From positions 1 through 22,299 of the forward strand of contig JAVVTQ010000025.1 of NCBI GenBank assembly GCA_036653595.1: a stretch of DNA of 22,299 nucleotides, read 5' to 3'. Positions 1 to 6,836 of the stretch are shown piece by piece. The notes below the pieces were generated by a model that saw nothing but the letters and a program-made list of their open reading frames with translations, was not told where the DNA came from and searched no databases. This stretch comes from JAVVTQ01 sp036653595 (GTDB lineage Bacteria; Bacillota; Clostridia; Oscillospirales; Ruminococcaceae). Position numbers and translations under genes: made by a program. Positions within the stretch are counted from its first letter, which is position 1. Each line of letters opens with the position of its first letter.

Positions 1-241
1 GCCCAGAGGAGCCTATGTGTGCGAAAGAACCGTCGTAGCCGTAGTACCCAAAGGGCATCCCGCCATTAATAAACGCCTCGATTTGCTTGAACCAAGAGAT
101 TTCATCGTTGTATGCAAAGAGATAATTTCCCGTATCTCCCGGAAACAGCACCCACCAGCGAAACAAGCTGATGAGCACAGGAACCAGCACACATAAAAGG
201 AGCGCCGGGTAAAACCATTTTTCTTTCTTTGCATTGAGCAT
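1..241 (-). CDS. Polytopic membrane protein, N-terminal fragment (runs off left edge)
   Basis: An open frame of 80 codons starts at ATG 241-239 and continues without a stop to the window edge, so only the N-terminus is visible. The protein begins MLNAKKEKWFYPALLLCVL and has a hydrophobic segment at about residues 11-26. An aromatic, Gly-rich stretch follows (WWVLFPGDTGNYLFAYNDE, then GGMPFGYYGYDG), as expected for an extracytoplasmic loop. A short basic N-terminus, one membrane segment and a Trp/Tyr-rich loop resemble large YfhO- or glycosyltransferase-39/83-like membrane enzymes, but 80 residues are too few to name a family. A good promoter lies upstream at 275-303 on the same strand, which supports the frame. 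Other short open frames over this stretch give basic, low-complexity proteins and are shadows. Confidence 0.7.
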   Translation of the reverse strand, partial: MLNAKKEKWFYPALLLCVLVPVLISLFRWWVLFPGDTGNYLFAYNDEISWFKQIEAFINGGMPFGYYGYDGSFAHIGSSG

Positions 242-274
242 AACGACACCCGATACCTTTATTGTAATGAAACA

Positions 275-303
275 AATCTACCACAAATACCAATAGATGT
301 AAA
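275..303 (-). promoter_or_regulatory. Sigma-A-type promoter for the membrane protein gene
   Basis: On the minus strand, TTTACA (-35, plus 298-303) and TAGATT (-10, plus 275-280) are separated by exactly 17 nt. A TG one base before the -10 gives an extended -10. The predicted start is about 30 nt upstream of the ATG at 241. Confidence 0.65.
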
Positions 304-383
304 GAAATGGTGATGGTTCGGTGATGAAAAGGCAAAGCTGCGATAAAACTTTAGACGGTAAAAATCACAGGCAAACAAAAAAC

Positions 384-411
384 TGTTGAGCACGTCGATT
401 GATGGTATACT
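384..411 (+). promoter_or_regulatory. Possible promoter of the HD-GYP gene
   Basis: TGTTGA (384-389) is followed after 16 nt by TATACT (406-411). The -10 is good and the -35 is weak. Transcription would begin near 418, downstream of the TTG/ATG candidates at 399/402. That favours the ATG at 459 as the start of the following gene. Confidence 0.35.
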
Positions 412-458
412 TTAAGCTAAATTCGAAACTTTGTGCGAACAGATACGGGGAGTATGGG

Positions 459-1766
459 ATGAATGCAGATACAGGCGATATACTGGCAATCGACAGATTT
501 GAAATTATCGGAGTAATAAAAAGCGCACTTACGCGCATAGACCCGCGTATTGTCGAGCACGGCGAAAGAGTTGCATACATCGTGGGGAAGATGCTCGACG
601 AGGCGGGGGTTTTTGACAGAAAAGTGAGAAAAGAACTCTTTATCCTAAGCTACTTTCACGATATAGGCGCATACAAGACAGACGAGATTGACCGAATGCT
701 GGAGTTCGAAACGGTTGATGGCGACAGTCACTCGATTTATGGTTACATTTTTTTGAAAAATATGAGCCCCGTCGGTGACTGCGCAAAAGCAATTCTATAT
801 CACCACACTCCATATGAAGAGCTTGTGAAAACAGGCGGAAGCGATATGGATTATGCTGCTTTTATAGCGGTCGCCGACAGGGCGGATATTTTAATGAGCG
901 GAGGAAAGCGTAATTTTGAGGTTTTCACCTCGTCGCCAAAAAAATTCTCGCCGCAAATAGTGCAGCTGTTTTTAAAAGCCGAAAAGAACAGAGACATTTC
1001 AAGCAGCATCATTTCAAAAGATTATGGGGAAAGCATAGAAAAGAGAATAAAAGAATACTCTCCCGAAGACAAGGAAGTGATAGAGTACTTGAAAATGCTC
1101 ATTTATTCCATAGATTTTCACAGTGAACAGACTGTCACTCACACAATTATAACGATGGCGATAAGTGTCGAGCTTGCGAAAAGGCTGAAGCTCTCTCAAA
1201 TGGAAATAAGCGAACTGTACATCGGCGCACTTCTGCACGATATCGGGAAAATAGCAATTCCTGCAAGAATTTTGGAATCCAAGGATGCGCTTTCACGCAG
1301 TGACATGGTCATTATGCAGACACATGCCGGCATTTCGGATGAGATTATAAGGGGATGTGTGAGCGACAGGGTTTGCGACATTGCAGTCAGACATCACGAA
1401 AAGCTTGATGGAAGCGGCTACCCGCGCGGACTCAAAGCAAGGGATTTGACTGTTTTGCAGAGAATAGTCGCTGTGGCCGATGTCTTGAGTGCGCTGAGTA
1501 CCGACAGAAGCTATAAGAGAGCATTTAAGAAAGAGGAGATCGTCAAAATTATCAGCAGTATGAGCGAGAAAAACAAGCTTGACCCGACAATCTGCGGTCT
1601 TGTGCTGGAAAATTATGATGGAATTATGGCAATCGCGAGCGCAAGCTGTGCCCCGATAATAGAGAAATACAAAAATATGGCGCGCGAGTACGAGAAGCTG
1701 AGTTCAACATGGCCCAAAACACACCGAGTTTGCGAAGACGGCGTCGAGCAGAGCTGCGCCATCTAA
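459..1766 (+). CDS. Tandem HD / HD-GYP domain protein (putative cyclic-di-nucleotide phosphodiesterase)
   Basis: This 435-residue protein carries two HD-type metal-binding domains. The N-terminal one has VEHGERVA, YFHDIGAY, LYHHTPY and a later ADRAD. The C-terminal one is a canonical HD-GYP domain: LLHDIGKIAIP, then HHEKLDGSGYPRGL, then VAVADVLSAL. HD-GYP proteins hydrolyse cyclic di-GMP or related dinucleotides using a bi- or tri-nuclear iron/metal centre. No membrane segment or receiver domain is evident, so the first HD domain may be the regulatory or second catalytic part. I chose ATG 459 because GGGGAG sits 6 nt upstream. An in-frame extension to 399 exists but lacks a comparable ribosome binding site and overlaps the likely -10. 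The gene ends at a strong hairpin. Function is firm at family level; the nucleotide substrate is inferred. Confidence 0.9.
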   Translation: MNADTGDILAIDRFEIIGVIKSALTRIDPRIVEHGERVAYIVGKMLDEAGVFDRKVRKELFILSYFHDIGAYKTDEIDRMLEFETVDGDSHSIYGYIFLKNMSPVGDCAKAILYHHTPYEELVKTGGSDMDYAAFIAVADRADILMSGGKRNFEVFTSSPKKFSPQIVQLFLKAEKNRDISSSIISKDYGESIEKRIKEYSPEDKEVIEYLKMLIYSIDFHSEQTVTHTIITMAISVELAKRLKLSQMEISELYIGALLHDIGKIAIPARILESKDALSRSDMVIMQTHAGISDEIIRGCVSDRVCDIAVRHHEKLDGSGYPRGLKARDLTVLQRIVAVADVLSALSTDRSYKRAFKKEEIVKIISSMSEKNKLDPTICGLVLENYDGIMAIASASCAPIIEKYKNMAREYEKLSSTWPKTHRVCEDGVEQSCAI

Positions 1767-1792
1767 GCCACGCGCTTTTTAACATATGATGC

Positions 1793-1834
1793 AAAGAAGC
1801 CGCCGTGAAAATAATTCACAGCGGCTTCTTTGTG
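1793..1834 (+). terminator. Intrinsic terminator after the HD-GYP gene
   Basis: An 11-bp perfect stem (1793-1803 with 1821-1831) extends inward, after one mismatch, by GTGAA/TTCAC around the loop AATAA. The right arm ends in CTTCTTT. The arms also give a T-containing tract on the minus strand, so it may work both ways between the convergent genes. Confidence 0.75.
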
Positions 1835-1978
1835 ATTCAGAGCAAGGCGTTTGGCCCGGTGAGAAGAAAACCGGATAAAGAAAATTCACAACTGTGCCAA
1901 AAGGTCATAAAGCATCATAAGACATCGTGCAAACAGACGCAAAGGCCCCGCTTATTTTCAGATATCGCGCCGCAGAGG

Positions 1979-2015
1979 AGAAAGAAAGCCGACGTCAGCC
2001 GTCGACTTTCTTTCT
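1979..2015 (-). terminator. Terminator hairpin overlapping the end of the DUF378 gene
   Basis: AGAAAGAAAG (1979-1988) pairs perfectly with CTTTCTTTCT (2006-2015). An inner CGACG/CGTCG stem follows one mismatch and closes a 5-nt loop (1995-1999). Read on the minus strand the 3' arm is pyrimidine-rich (CTTTCTTTCTCCTCT). The TGA stop codon of the gene lies in the loop. Confidence 0.65.
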
Positions 2016-2201
2016 GTCACAGGAAAAGACACAGAATATTCCGACTACTGCGGCCACGCCCACAAGAGCATATATGATTCGCGCAAACGTTGTGGCCATG
2101 CCGCCGCAGAGCCATGCGACAAGATCAAACCCGAAGAAACCGATAAGACCCCAGTTTAAGCCGCCGATGATGAGAAGAATGAGACAAATAGTCTTTAGCA
2201 T
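1995..2201 (-). CDS. DUF378 family small membrane protein
   Basis: A 68-residue protein beginning MLKTICLILLIIGGLNWGL. The IGGLNWGLIGFFGFDLV signature is typical of DUF378 (YuzA-like) proteins. There are two predicted membrane helices, residues about 4-24 and 38-60, with a short basic tail (CDRKKVDG). Function is unknown across the family. ATG 2201-2199 is preceded by GGAGG at 6 nt spacing. A longer in-frame extension upstream has no ribosome binding site and runs through the promoter, so I excluded it. The gene is monocistronic with its own promoter and a hairpin over its stop codon. Length matches the family. Confidence 0.88.
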   Translation of the reverse strand: MLKTICLILLIIGGLNWGLIGFFGFDLVAWLCGGMATTFARIIYALVGVAAVVGIFCVFSCDRKKVDG

Positions 2202-2224
2202 AATAACCCTCCAATAATGGTTGT

Positions 2225-2252
2225 GGTATAAGTTTTTCCATCTTTGCGTCAA
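2225..2252 (-). promoter_or_regulatory. Promoter of the DUF378 gene
   Basis: On the minus strand TTGACG (plus 2247-2252), a 16-nt spacer and TATACC (plus 2225-2230) lie just upstream of the GGAGG and ATG of the DUF378 gene. Confidence 0.6.
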
Positions 2253-2279
2253 ATTATGCGCTAATCCATTTTTATAATG

Positions 2280-2308
2280 TTTACTTATGCGCGCGTTTAG
2301 GCTATAAT
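2280..2308 (+). promoter_or_regulatory. Promoter of the Lrp/aminotransferase operon
   Basis: TTTACT (2280-2285), a 17-nt spacer and a consensus TATAAT (2303-2308) lie 40 nt before the Lrp start. The two divergent promoters here (this one and that at 2225-2252) are under 30 nt apart, so a regulator bound between them, possibly the Lrp product itself, could affect both. Confidence 0.7.
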
Positions 2309-2348
2309 CCATAATAATTATAATTTATTCTACTGCGGAGGACAAAAC

Positions 2349-2828
2349 ATGGACATGCTCCTAAAGCTCCTTGAAGAAAATGCAAGGCTGAGCCTCGAAC
2401 AGCTGGCAAGTCTCACGGGACGCACACAAAAAGAGGTCGCCGACACACTTGACGAGTTGAAAGACAAGGGCGTTATAGCCGGCTATCAGGCAATTGTTGA
2501 TTGGGAAAAAGCGGGCAGCGAGGAGGTTTCCAGTCTTATAGAGGTGCGCATAACGCCAAAAAGAGATTTTGGATTTGACGAATTTGCCGCGACGATTTCG
2601 CGTTTTCCTGAGGTTGAGAGCGTGTATCTCATGTCGGGCGGCTATGATATCTCAATAGAGGTCAAGGGAAAAAGCTTTCGCGATATCGCGATGTTTGTCG
2701 CAAAGAGATTGTCGCCGATGGAGTCGGTGCTGTCCACGGCGACGCATTTCGTGCTCAAAAAATACAAGGAGCGCGGCGTCATCTTCTGCGACGCACAGAT
2801 TGACGAGAGGGGCATTGCGACGCTGTGA
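2349..2828 (+). CDS. Lrp/AsnC family transcriptional regulator
   Basis: 159 residues. The N-terminal winged helix-turn-helix covers about residues 1-50 (LLKLLEENARLSLEQLASLT, then KEVADTLDELKDKGVIAGY). A C-terminal RAM/ligand-binding domain follows (FPEVESVYLMSGGYDISIEV). Lrp/AsnC proteins are usually amino-acid-responsive dimers or octamers that often regulate adjacent amino-acid genes. The ATG at 2349 has GCGGAGG about 7 nt upstream. The stop codon overlaps the GTG start of the aminotransferase, so the two are translationally coupled. I infer that it senses an amino acid handled by the neighbouring transaminase and may autoregulate from the divergent promoter region upstream. Length is normal for the family. 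Confidence 0.92.
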   Translation: MDMLLKLLEENARLSLEQLASLTGRTQKEVADTLDELKDKGVIAGYQAIVDWEKAGSEEVSSLIEVRITPKRDFGFDEFAATISRFPEVESVYLMSGGYDISIEVKGKSFRDIAMFVAKRLSPMESVLSTATHFVLKKYKERGVIFCDAQIDERGIATL

Positions 2829-3997
2829 TTTCATATAGTGAGCTACTGTCAGAAAAAACAAAGGCGCTTAAACCCTCCGGTATAAGGCGCTTTTTCAGCA
2901 TTGCAGCCGAAATGGAGGGCTGCATTTCTCTGGGCGTCGGCGAGCCGGATTTTGTCACGCCGTGGAAAATCCGCGAAGCGGGCATAATGTCGCTCGAGCG
3001 CGGGAAAACATGGTACACATCAAATGCAGGTCTTCGTGAGCTGAGAGTCGAGATATGCGGCTATCTCAGTCGGCGCTTTCGCATAGACTATGACCCGGAC
3101 ACCGAGACTGTTGTCACGGTGGGCGGCTCCGAGGCGATTGATATGTGTCTTCGCGCCGTTATCAATCCCGGCGACGAGGTCATTCTCCCACAGCCCAGCT
3201 TTGTGGCCTATGAGCCATGTGCAATCATGGCCGGCGCAAGCGTGGTGACGGTGGAGACAAAGGCCGAAGATGGCTTCAGACTGACACCGGAAGAGTTGAG
3301 GGCCGCGATAACACCAAAAACAAAGATGCTCATTTTGCCGTTTCCGAGCAATCCCACGGGCGCTGTCATGCGCCGTGAGCATCTGCTTGAAATAGCGGAG
3401 GTTTTAAAGGACACAGATATTCTTGTCATGTCCGATGAAATATATGCCGAGATGACATATGGCGGCGAGCGCCACGTGTCTCCTGCGGAAATATCACAGG
3501 ACATGAAAAACCGCACAGTTGTGGTCAACGGCTTTTCAAAAGCCTACGCGATGACCGGCTGGAGACTGGGCTATGCGTGCGGGCCTGCCGAAATCATAGA
3601 TCAGATGACAAAGCTGCACCAGTTTTCAATTATGTGTGCGCCGACCATGGCACAGTATGCCGCGATTGCGGCGCTGCGCGATTGCGACGAATCAGTTGAA
3701 CAGATGGCAGCGGAGTACAACATGCGCAGACGCTTTGTAGTGGACGGCTTCAACAAAATCGGTCTTACCTGCTTTACACCTGAGGGCGCGTTTTACGTGT
3801 TCCCCTCGATAAAGAGCACAGGCATGAAATCGCTTGAATTCTGCGAAAAGCTTCTCTTCGCAAAAAAAATTGCCGTGGTTCCCGGCGATGCATTCGGCGA
3901 TTGCGGGGAGGGACACGTGCGTGTTTCGTACTCATATTCCGTGTCGCATCTGGCCGAAGCGCTAAAGAGGATAGAAGAATTTGTGAAAGAGCTTTAA
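2825..3997 (+). CDS. PLP-dependent class I/II aminotransferase
   Basis: A 390-residue fold-type I aminotransferase. Visible hallmarks are LGVGEPDF near residue 36, PSNPTGA with the cofactor-contacting Asn176, MSDEIYAEMTY with Asp204 and Tyr207, the Schiff-base Lys239 in NGFSKAYAMTGWRLGY, and the carboxylate-binding Arg in GHVRVSYSYS near the C-terminus. It belongs to the AspC/PatA-like subgroup, which transfers amino groups between amino acids and 2-oxoacids. The substrate cannot be read from sequence; aspartate, aromatic or alanine-type donors are all possible. The GTG start at 2825 overlaps the Lrp stop (GTGA). A purine-rich GAGAGGGG lies about 11 nt upstream, so translation probably depends on coupling. 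The next gene begins one base after its stop. Confidence 0.93.
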   Translation: MISYSELLSEKTKALKPSGIRRFFSIAAEMEGCISLGVGEPDFVTPWKIREAGIMSLERGKTWYTSNAGLRELRVEICGYLSRRFRIDYDPDTETVVTVGGSEAIDMCLRAVINPGDEVILPQPSFVAYEPCAIMAGASVVTVETKAEDGFRLTPEELRAAITPKTKMLILPFPSNPTGAVMRREHLLEIAEVLKDTDILVMSDEIYAEMTYGGERHVSPAEISQDMKNRTVVVNGFSKAYAMTGWRLGYACGPAEIIDQMTKLHQFSIMCAPTMAQYAAIAALRDCDESVEQMAAEYNMRRRFVVDGFNKIGLTCFTPEGAFYVFPSIKSTGMKSLEFCEKLLFAKKIAVVPGDAFGDCGEGHVRVSYSYSVSHLAEALKRIEEFVKEL

Positions 3998-3998
3998 T

Positions 3999-5144
3999 AT
4001 GGACAAAACTGTTTACCTGAAAAAAGTGTGTGATTACGGTCAAGAGCGCGTAGATGATGCTGTTGAGTATATTTTTGCGCAAAGCGATGCCGACATATTG
4101 CTCAAGGGCAAAAAGACTGCGCTCATCAAGGCGAATCTTCTCATGAAAAGCGCGCCGGACGAGGCCGTGACGACGCACCCGGCGGTTATTGGAGCAATTG
4201 TAAAAGCACTTCAGAAGCGCGGCATTTCCGACATTGTCATCGCTGACAGCCCCTCCGGTGCATTTTCCGCTTTGCGCCTCAAATCCATATACGATGGCTG
4301 CGAGATGAGCGGGCTTGTCGAAGAGGGCGTTTCACTCGGAATGGATGTCACAGAGTGTGAAATCGCAGGCGGGAGAATTTGCAGCAGGTTCACTGTGCTG
4401 AAGGCCATCAAAAACGCCGATATTGTCATCGGCGCGGGAAAGCTCAAGACACACGCTATGACCGGCATGACGGGTGCGGTTAAGAACTTTTTCGGAGCCG
4501 TGCCGGGACTGAAAAAGGCCGAAATGCATTGCCGATTTCCGGACAAAAATGATTTTTGCGAAATGCTCTGTGAGCTGTATGATGCACTTTGCCCCGATTT
4601 TTCAATTATCGACGGTATAGTCGGCATGGAGGGTGACGGTCCCTCGGGGGGAGTTTTGCGGCGGTTTGGCTTGATTGCGGGAGGCTGCGATGGGTTTTAT
4701 GTGGACAGGGTGCTGTGCGAATGCATAGGGCTGGGAAGCGAGGACGCGCTCACGGTCAAAGCCTCAATTGAGCGCGGCAGCGCACCTGCGGATATCAAAG
4801 AGGTGCGCGTGCGCGGGGACTCGGAGCTGCTCGAAAATCCGATTGCCGATTTGGCGAAGCCAAAGAGCATAGCAGGTGAGAAAGCGGCGCGTGTCCCTGC
4901 CTTTATGGCACCGATTATGGAGAAATTCACGCGCGCGGTGTCCCCGCACCCGGTGATTAAAAAGAGCGCTTGTGTAGGCTGCGGCCGCTGTGCCGAGATT
5001 TGCCCGCAGCACACTATAGAACTGGAAGACAAAAAGGCGCGCATATTGGAAAAAGACTGCATTCGCTGCTTTTGCTGTCACGAGGTGTGCCCTCGGCGCG
5101 CAATTGAAATACGCAAAAGCCTTTTATTCAGGGTGATAAAATGA
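3999..5144 (+). CDS. DUF362 protein with C-terminal 2[4Fe-4S] ferredoxin domain
   Basis: 381 residues. The N-terminal DUF362 region (about residues 30-300) contains KTALIKANLLM, GAGKLKTHAMTGMTGAVKNFF and IIDGIVGMEGDGP, all typical of this uncharacterised family. The C-terminus is a ferredoxin-like module. Cluster I ligands are Cys325, 328, 331 and 335 (CVGCGRCAEICP). Cluster II ligands are Cys354, 357, 360 and 364 (CIRCFCCHEVCP), with one extra Cys359. It is probably a cytoplasmic redox protein; the substrate is unknown. The ATG lies one base after the aminotransferase stop, and its own stop overlaps the ispE start (ATGA). The family is common in anaerobic Clostridia, and a partnership with the transaminase is inference only. 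Confidence 0.88.
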   Translation: MDKTVYLKKVCDYGQERVDDAVEYIFAQSDADILLKGKKTALIKANLLMKSAPDEAVTTHPAVIGAIVKALQKRGISDIVIADSPSGAFSALRLKSIYDGCEMSGLVEEGVSLGMDVTECEIAGGRICSRFTVLKAIKNADIVIGAGKLKTHAMTGMTGAVKNFFGAVPGLKKAEMHCRFPDKNDFCEMLCELYDALCPDFSIIDGIVGMEGDGPSGGVLRRFGLIAGGCDGFYVDRVLCECIGLGSEDALTVKASIERGSAPADIKEVRVRGDSELLENPIADLAKPKSIAGEKAARVPAFMAPIMEKFTRAVSPHPVIKKSACVGCGRCAEICPQHTIELEDKKARILEKDCIRCFCCHEVCPRRAIEIRKSLLFRVIK

Positions 5145-6040
5145 AGAAGAGCCTTCAAAAAATCACGCTGCTTGCCAGCGCAAAGCTGAATCTGTCTCTC
5201 GACATAACGGGTGTGCGCCAAAGCGACGGCTACCACCTTATGGATATGATAAACCGCTCGGTGGATCTCTGCGACGAGATATCGATAGAGACTTTTTCAG
5301 ACGGTGAATTTGAGATAAATACAAACAGCAAGTTTTTGCCGCGCAATGAAAAAAATCTTGCCTACAAGGCCGCAGCCGCGCTCTGCGAACACTGCAAGAT
5401 AAAAATCCCACCGATGACGGTTTCGATAAGTAAGCGCATACCAACAAAGGCGGGACTAGGCGGCGGGAGTGCGGATGCGGCCGCGGTTCTTGTCGGCTTG
5501 AATGAGCTAATAGGCCTCGGGATGACAACAGAGCAGCTGTGCTCGGTCGGGGAAAAAATCGGGGCTGATGTCCCGTTTTGCATAGTGGGCGGTGCGGCGC
5601 GTGTCACGGGAATCGGAGAGATAATCGAGCCGATAGACGACATATGCAGCTATAAGCTGGTCATAGTTATGCCGCGCATAGGGCGGTCGACGCGCGATGC
5701 TTTTGCAGAGTATAATTCGGGAAAGCTTCTTGTGCACCCCGACACGGCGGCGGCAGTGGCGGCTCTCGAACGCGGCGATATAAATAAGCTTGCCGAGAGC
5801 ATTTGCAATGTTTTCGAACAGCTTCAGTGCGATGAGACGACACAGAGCATTGTTTCATTTTTAATAAATAACAAGGCTCTTGCCGCTTCTTTGACGGGCA
5901 GCGGCGCGGCAGTCTTCGGGCTGTTTTCCGATTATGGCACGGCAAACGACTGCAAGCTCAAAATGATAGCGGATGGAATGCGCGCATATGTCGCAAAGCC
6001 CTGCCGCTGCGGCGTGCAGATTATTTCCCGTAAAAGTTAA
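5141..6040 (+). CDS. ispE: 4-diphosphocytidyl-2-C-methyl-D-erythritol kinase
   Basis: IspE phosphorylates the 2-hydroxyl of CDP-methylerythritol with ATP in the non-mevalonate (MEP) isoprenoid pathway. The 299 residues match the usual length. GHMP-kinase features are present: AKLNLSLDI with Lys15, the glycine-rich ATP loop PTKAGLGGGSADAAA (residues 101-115), GADVPFCIVGGAARVTGIGE carrying the catalytic Asp, and the third motif LTGSGAAVFGLF. The ATG overlaps the DUF362 stop by four bases, indicating translational coupling. A small inverted repeat TTGCTT/AAGCAA follows the stop but has no T tract, so transcription may continue into spoIIR. Confidence 0.96.
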   Translation: MKKSLQKITLLASAKLNLSLDITGVRQSDGYHLMDMINRSVDLCDEISIETFSDGEFEINTNSKFLPRNEKNLAYKAAAALCEHCKIKIPPMTVSISKRIPTKAGLGGGSADAAAVLVGLNELIGLGMTTEQLCSVGEKIGADVPFCIVGGAARVTGIGEIIEPIDDICSYKLVIVMPRIGRSTRDAFAEYNSGKLLVHPDTAAAVAALERGDINKLAESICNVFEQLQCDETTQSIVSFLINNKALAASLTGSGAAVFGLFSDYGTANDCKLKMIADGMRAYVAKPCRCGVQIISRKS

Positions 6041-6109
6041 AATTTTCCTTTGCTTGAATAAGCAACCAAAACACCGCCAATCCTTTAGACACAAGAGGAG
6101 GCGGTTAAT

Positions 6110-6703
6110 TTGAAAAAATTTGAAATTTCGGTACTTATAGCCTTTTTGATATGCTCGCTTGCATGTCTCTACCAGCTGCCGTTTTCCGTGACCTGCAACG
6201 AGCTGCGCAAGGACACCGTCAGGCTGCACGTGGTTGCAAATTCTGATTTTGAAGAGGATCAGGAGGTCAAGCTCTGCGTGCGCGACGCGATACTTGAGCA
6301 GACAGACAACACGCTTTTTGACGCTTCGAGCCGCGCGGATGTTTTGGCTGATATAGAGCAAAATCTCGACGCGTTTGAGGAGATTGCAAAAGAGGTGCTC
6401 AGGAAGAAAGGATTTGATTACGGAGCTCGCGCGTACGTTGTCGACATGTTCTTCGACCAGCGCAGCTATGGCGGAATAACAATGCCGGCCGGGGAGTACA
6501 CGGCGCTGAGAATTGAGCTGGGCGAGGCGAGCGGAAAGAATTGGTGGTGCGTGCTGTATCCGTCGCTGTGTGTCCCTTCAGTCAGCAGAAGAGAAATTGA
6601 AACCGCTCTGGGTGGCGATGAGACGCAGCTTTTGATGGAGGACACGAAGTATGAAATCAGATTCAAAATAGAGGAGCTTTTCCAGAACCTGTTTAACAGG
6701 TGA
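6110..6703 (+). CDS. spoIIR: Stage II sporulation protein R
   Basis: SpoIIR is made in the forespore under sigma-F and secreted into the intermembrane space. There it triggers SpoIIGA-dependent processing of pro-sigma-E in the mother cell. The 197-residue protein has an N-terminal signal/membrane segment (residues about 5-25). It then has the family core NELRKDTVRLHVVANSDFEE with EVKLCVRDAIL, and later YGGITMPAGEYTALRIELGE and NWWCVLYPSLC. The start is TTG 6110, preceded by AGAGGAGG at 8 nt spacing. It lies 69 bp after ispE. I could not identify a convincing sigma-F promoter in that gap, so it may also be read from upstream. It ends at a long hairpin terminator. Its presence supports an endospore-forming host. 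Confidence 0.95.
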   Translation: MKKFEISVLIAFLICSLACLYQLPFSVTCNELRKDTVRLHVVANSDFEEDQEVKLCVRDAILEQTDNTLFDASSRADVLADIEQNLDAFEEIAKEVLRKKGFDYGARAYVVDMFFDQRSYGGITMPAGEYTALRIELGEASGKNWWCVLYPSLCVPSVSRREIETALGGDETQLLMEDTKYEIRFKIEELFQNLFNR

Positions 6704-6718
6704 TATTTAAAAGCCGAC

Positions 6719-6785
6719 AAGGCCGTCACTTTTGCCGCCCGCTTGTGGTGTGCAAAAATGGCGGCCTTTGCGCTTCTTTGTTGTT
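6719..6785 (+). terminator. Intrinsic terminator after spoIIR
   Basis: AAGGCCG (6719-6725) pairs with CGGCCTT (6762-6768). The stem continues inward through TCA/TGG pairs, one C/A mismatch and TTTTGC/GCAAAA, giving about 17 bp with a 16-nt loop. A T-rich run (6766-6785) follows. Confidence 0.75.
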
Positions 6786-6809
6786 AAAAGCAAGGAGGTG
6801 AGTTATAAT
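6781..6809 (+). promoter_or_regulatory. Promoter of the C26 hydrolase gene
   Basis: TTGTTA (6781-6786), a 17-nt spacer and a perfect TATAAT (6804-6809) lie 27 nt before the ATG. The -35 sits within the T-rich tail of the upstream terminator. Confidence 0.7.
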
Positions 6810-6836
6810 TTATACAATAATATTGCGGAGGCTGTG

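Noticed and set aside
399..458. Upstream in-frame TTG/ATG starts for the HD-GYP gene
   Set aside because: No ribosome binding site, and they overlap the probable -10 (406-411). ATG 459 has GGGGAG at good spacing.
1805..2217. Two plus-strand open frames between the HD-GYP and Lrp genes
   Set aside because: Basic, low-complexity translations with no ribosome binding site; they overlap terminators and lie antisense to the DUF378 gene.
6793..6800. AAGGAGGTG, a perfect Shine-Dalgarno match before the C26 hydrolase gene
   Set aside because: It lies between the -35 and -10 of the promoter at 6781-6809, so it would not be in the transcript. No good start codon follows at the right distance, and a nearer GGAGG serves ATG 6837.
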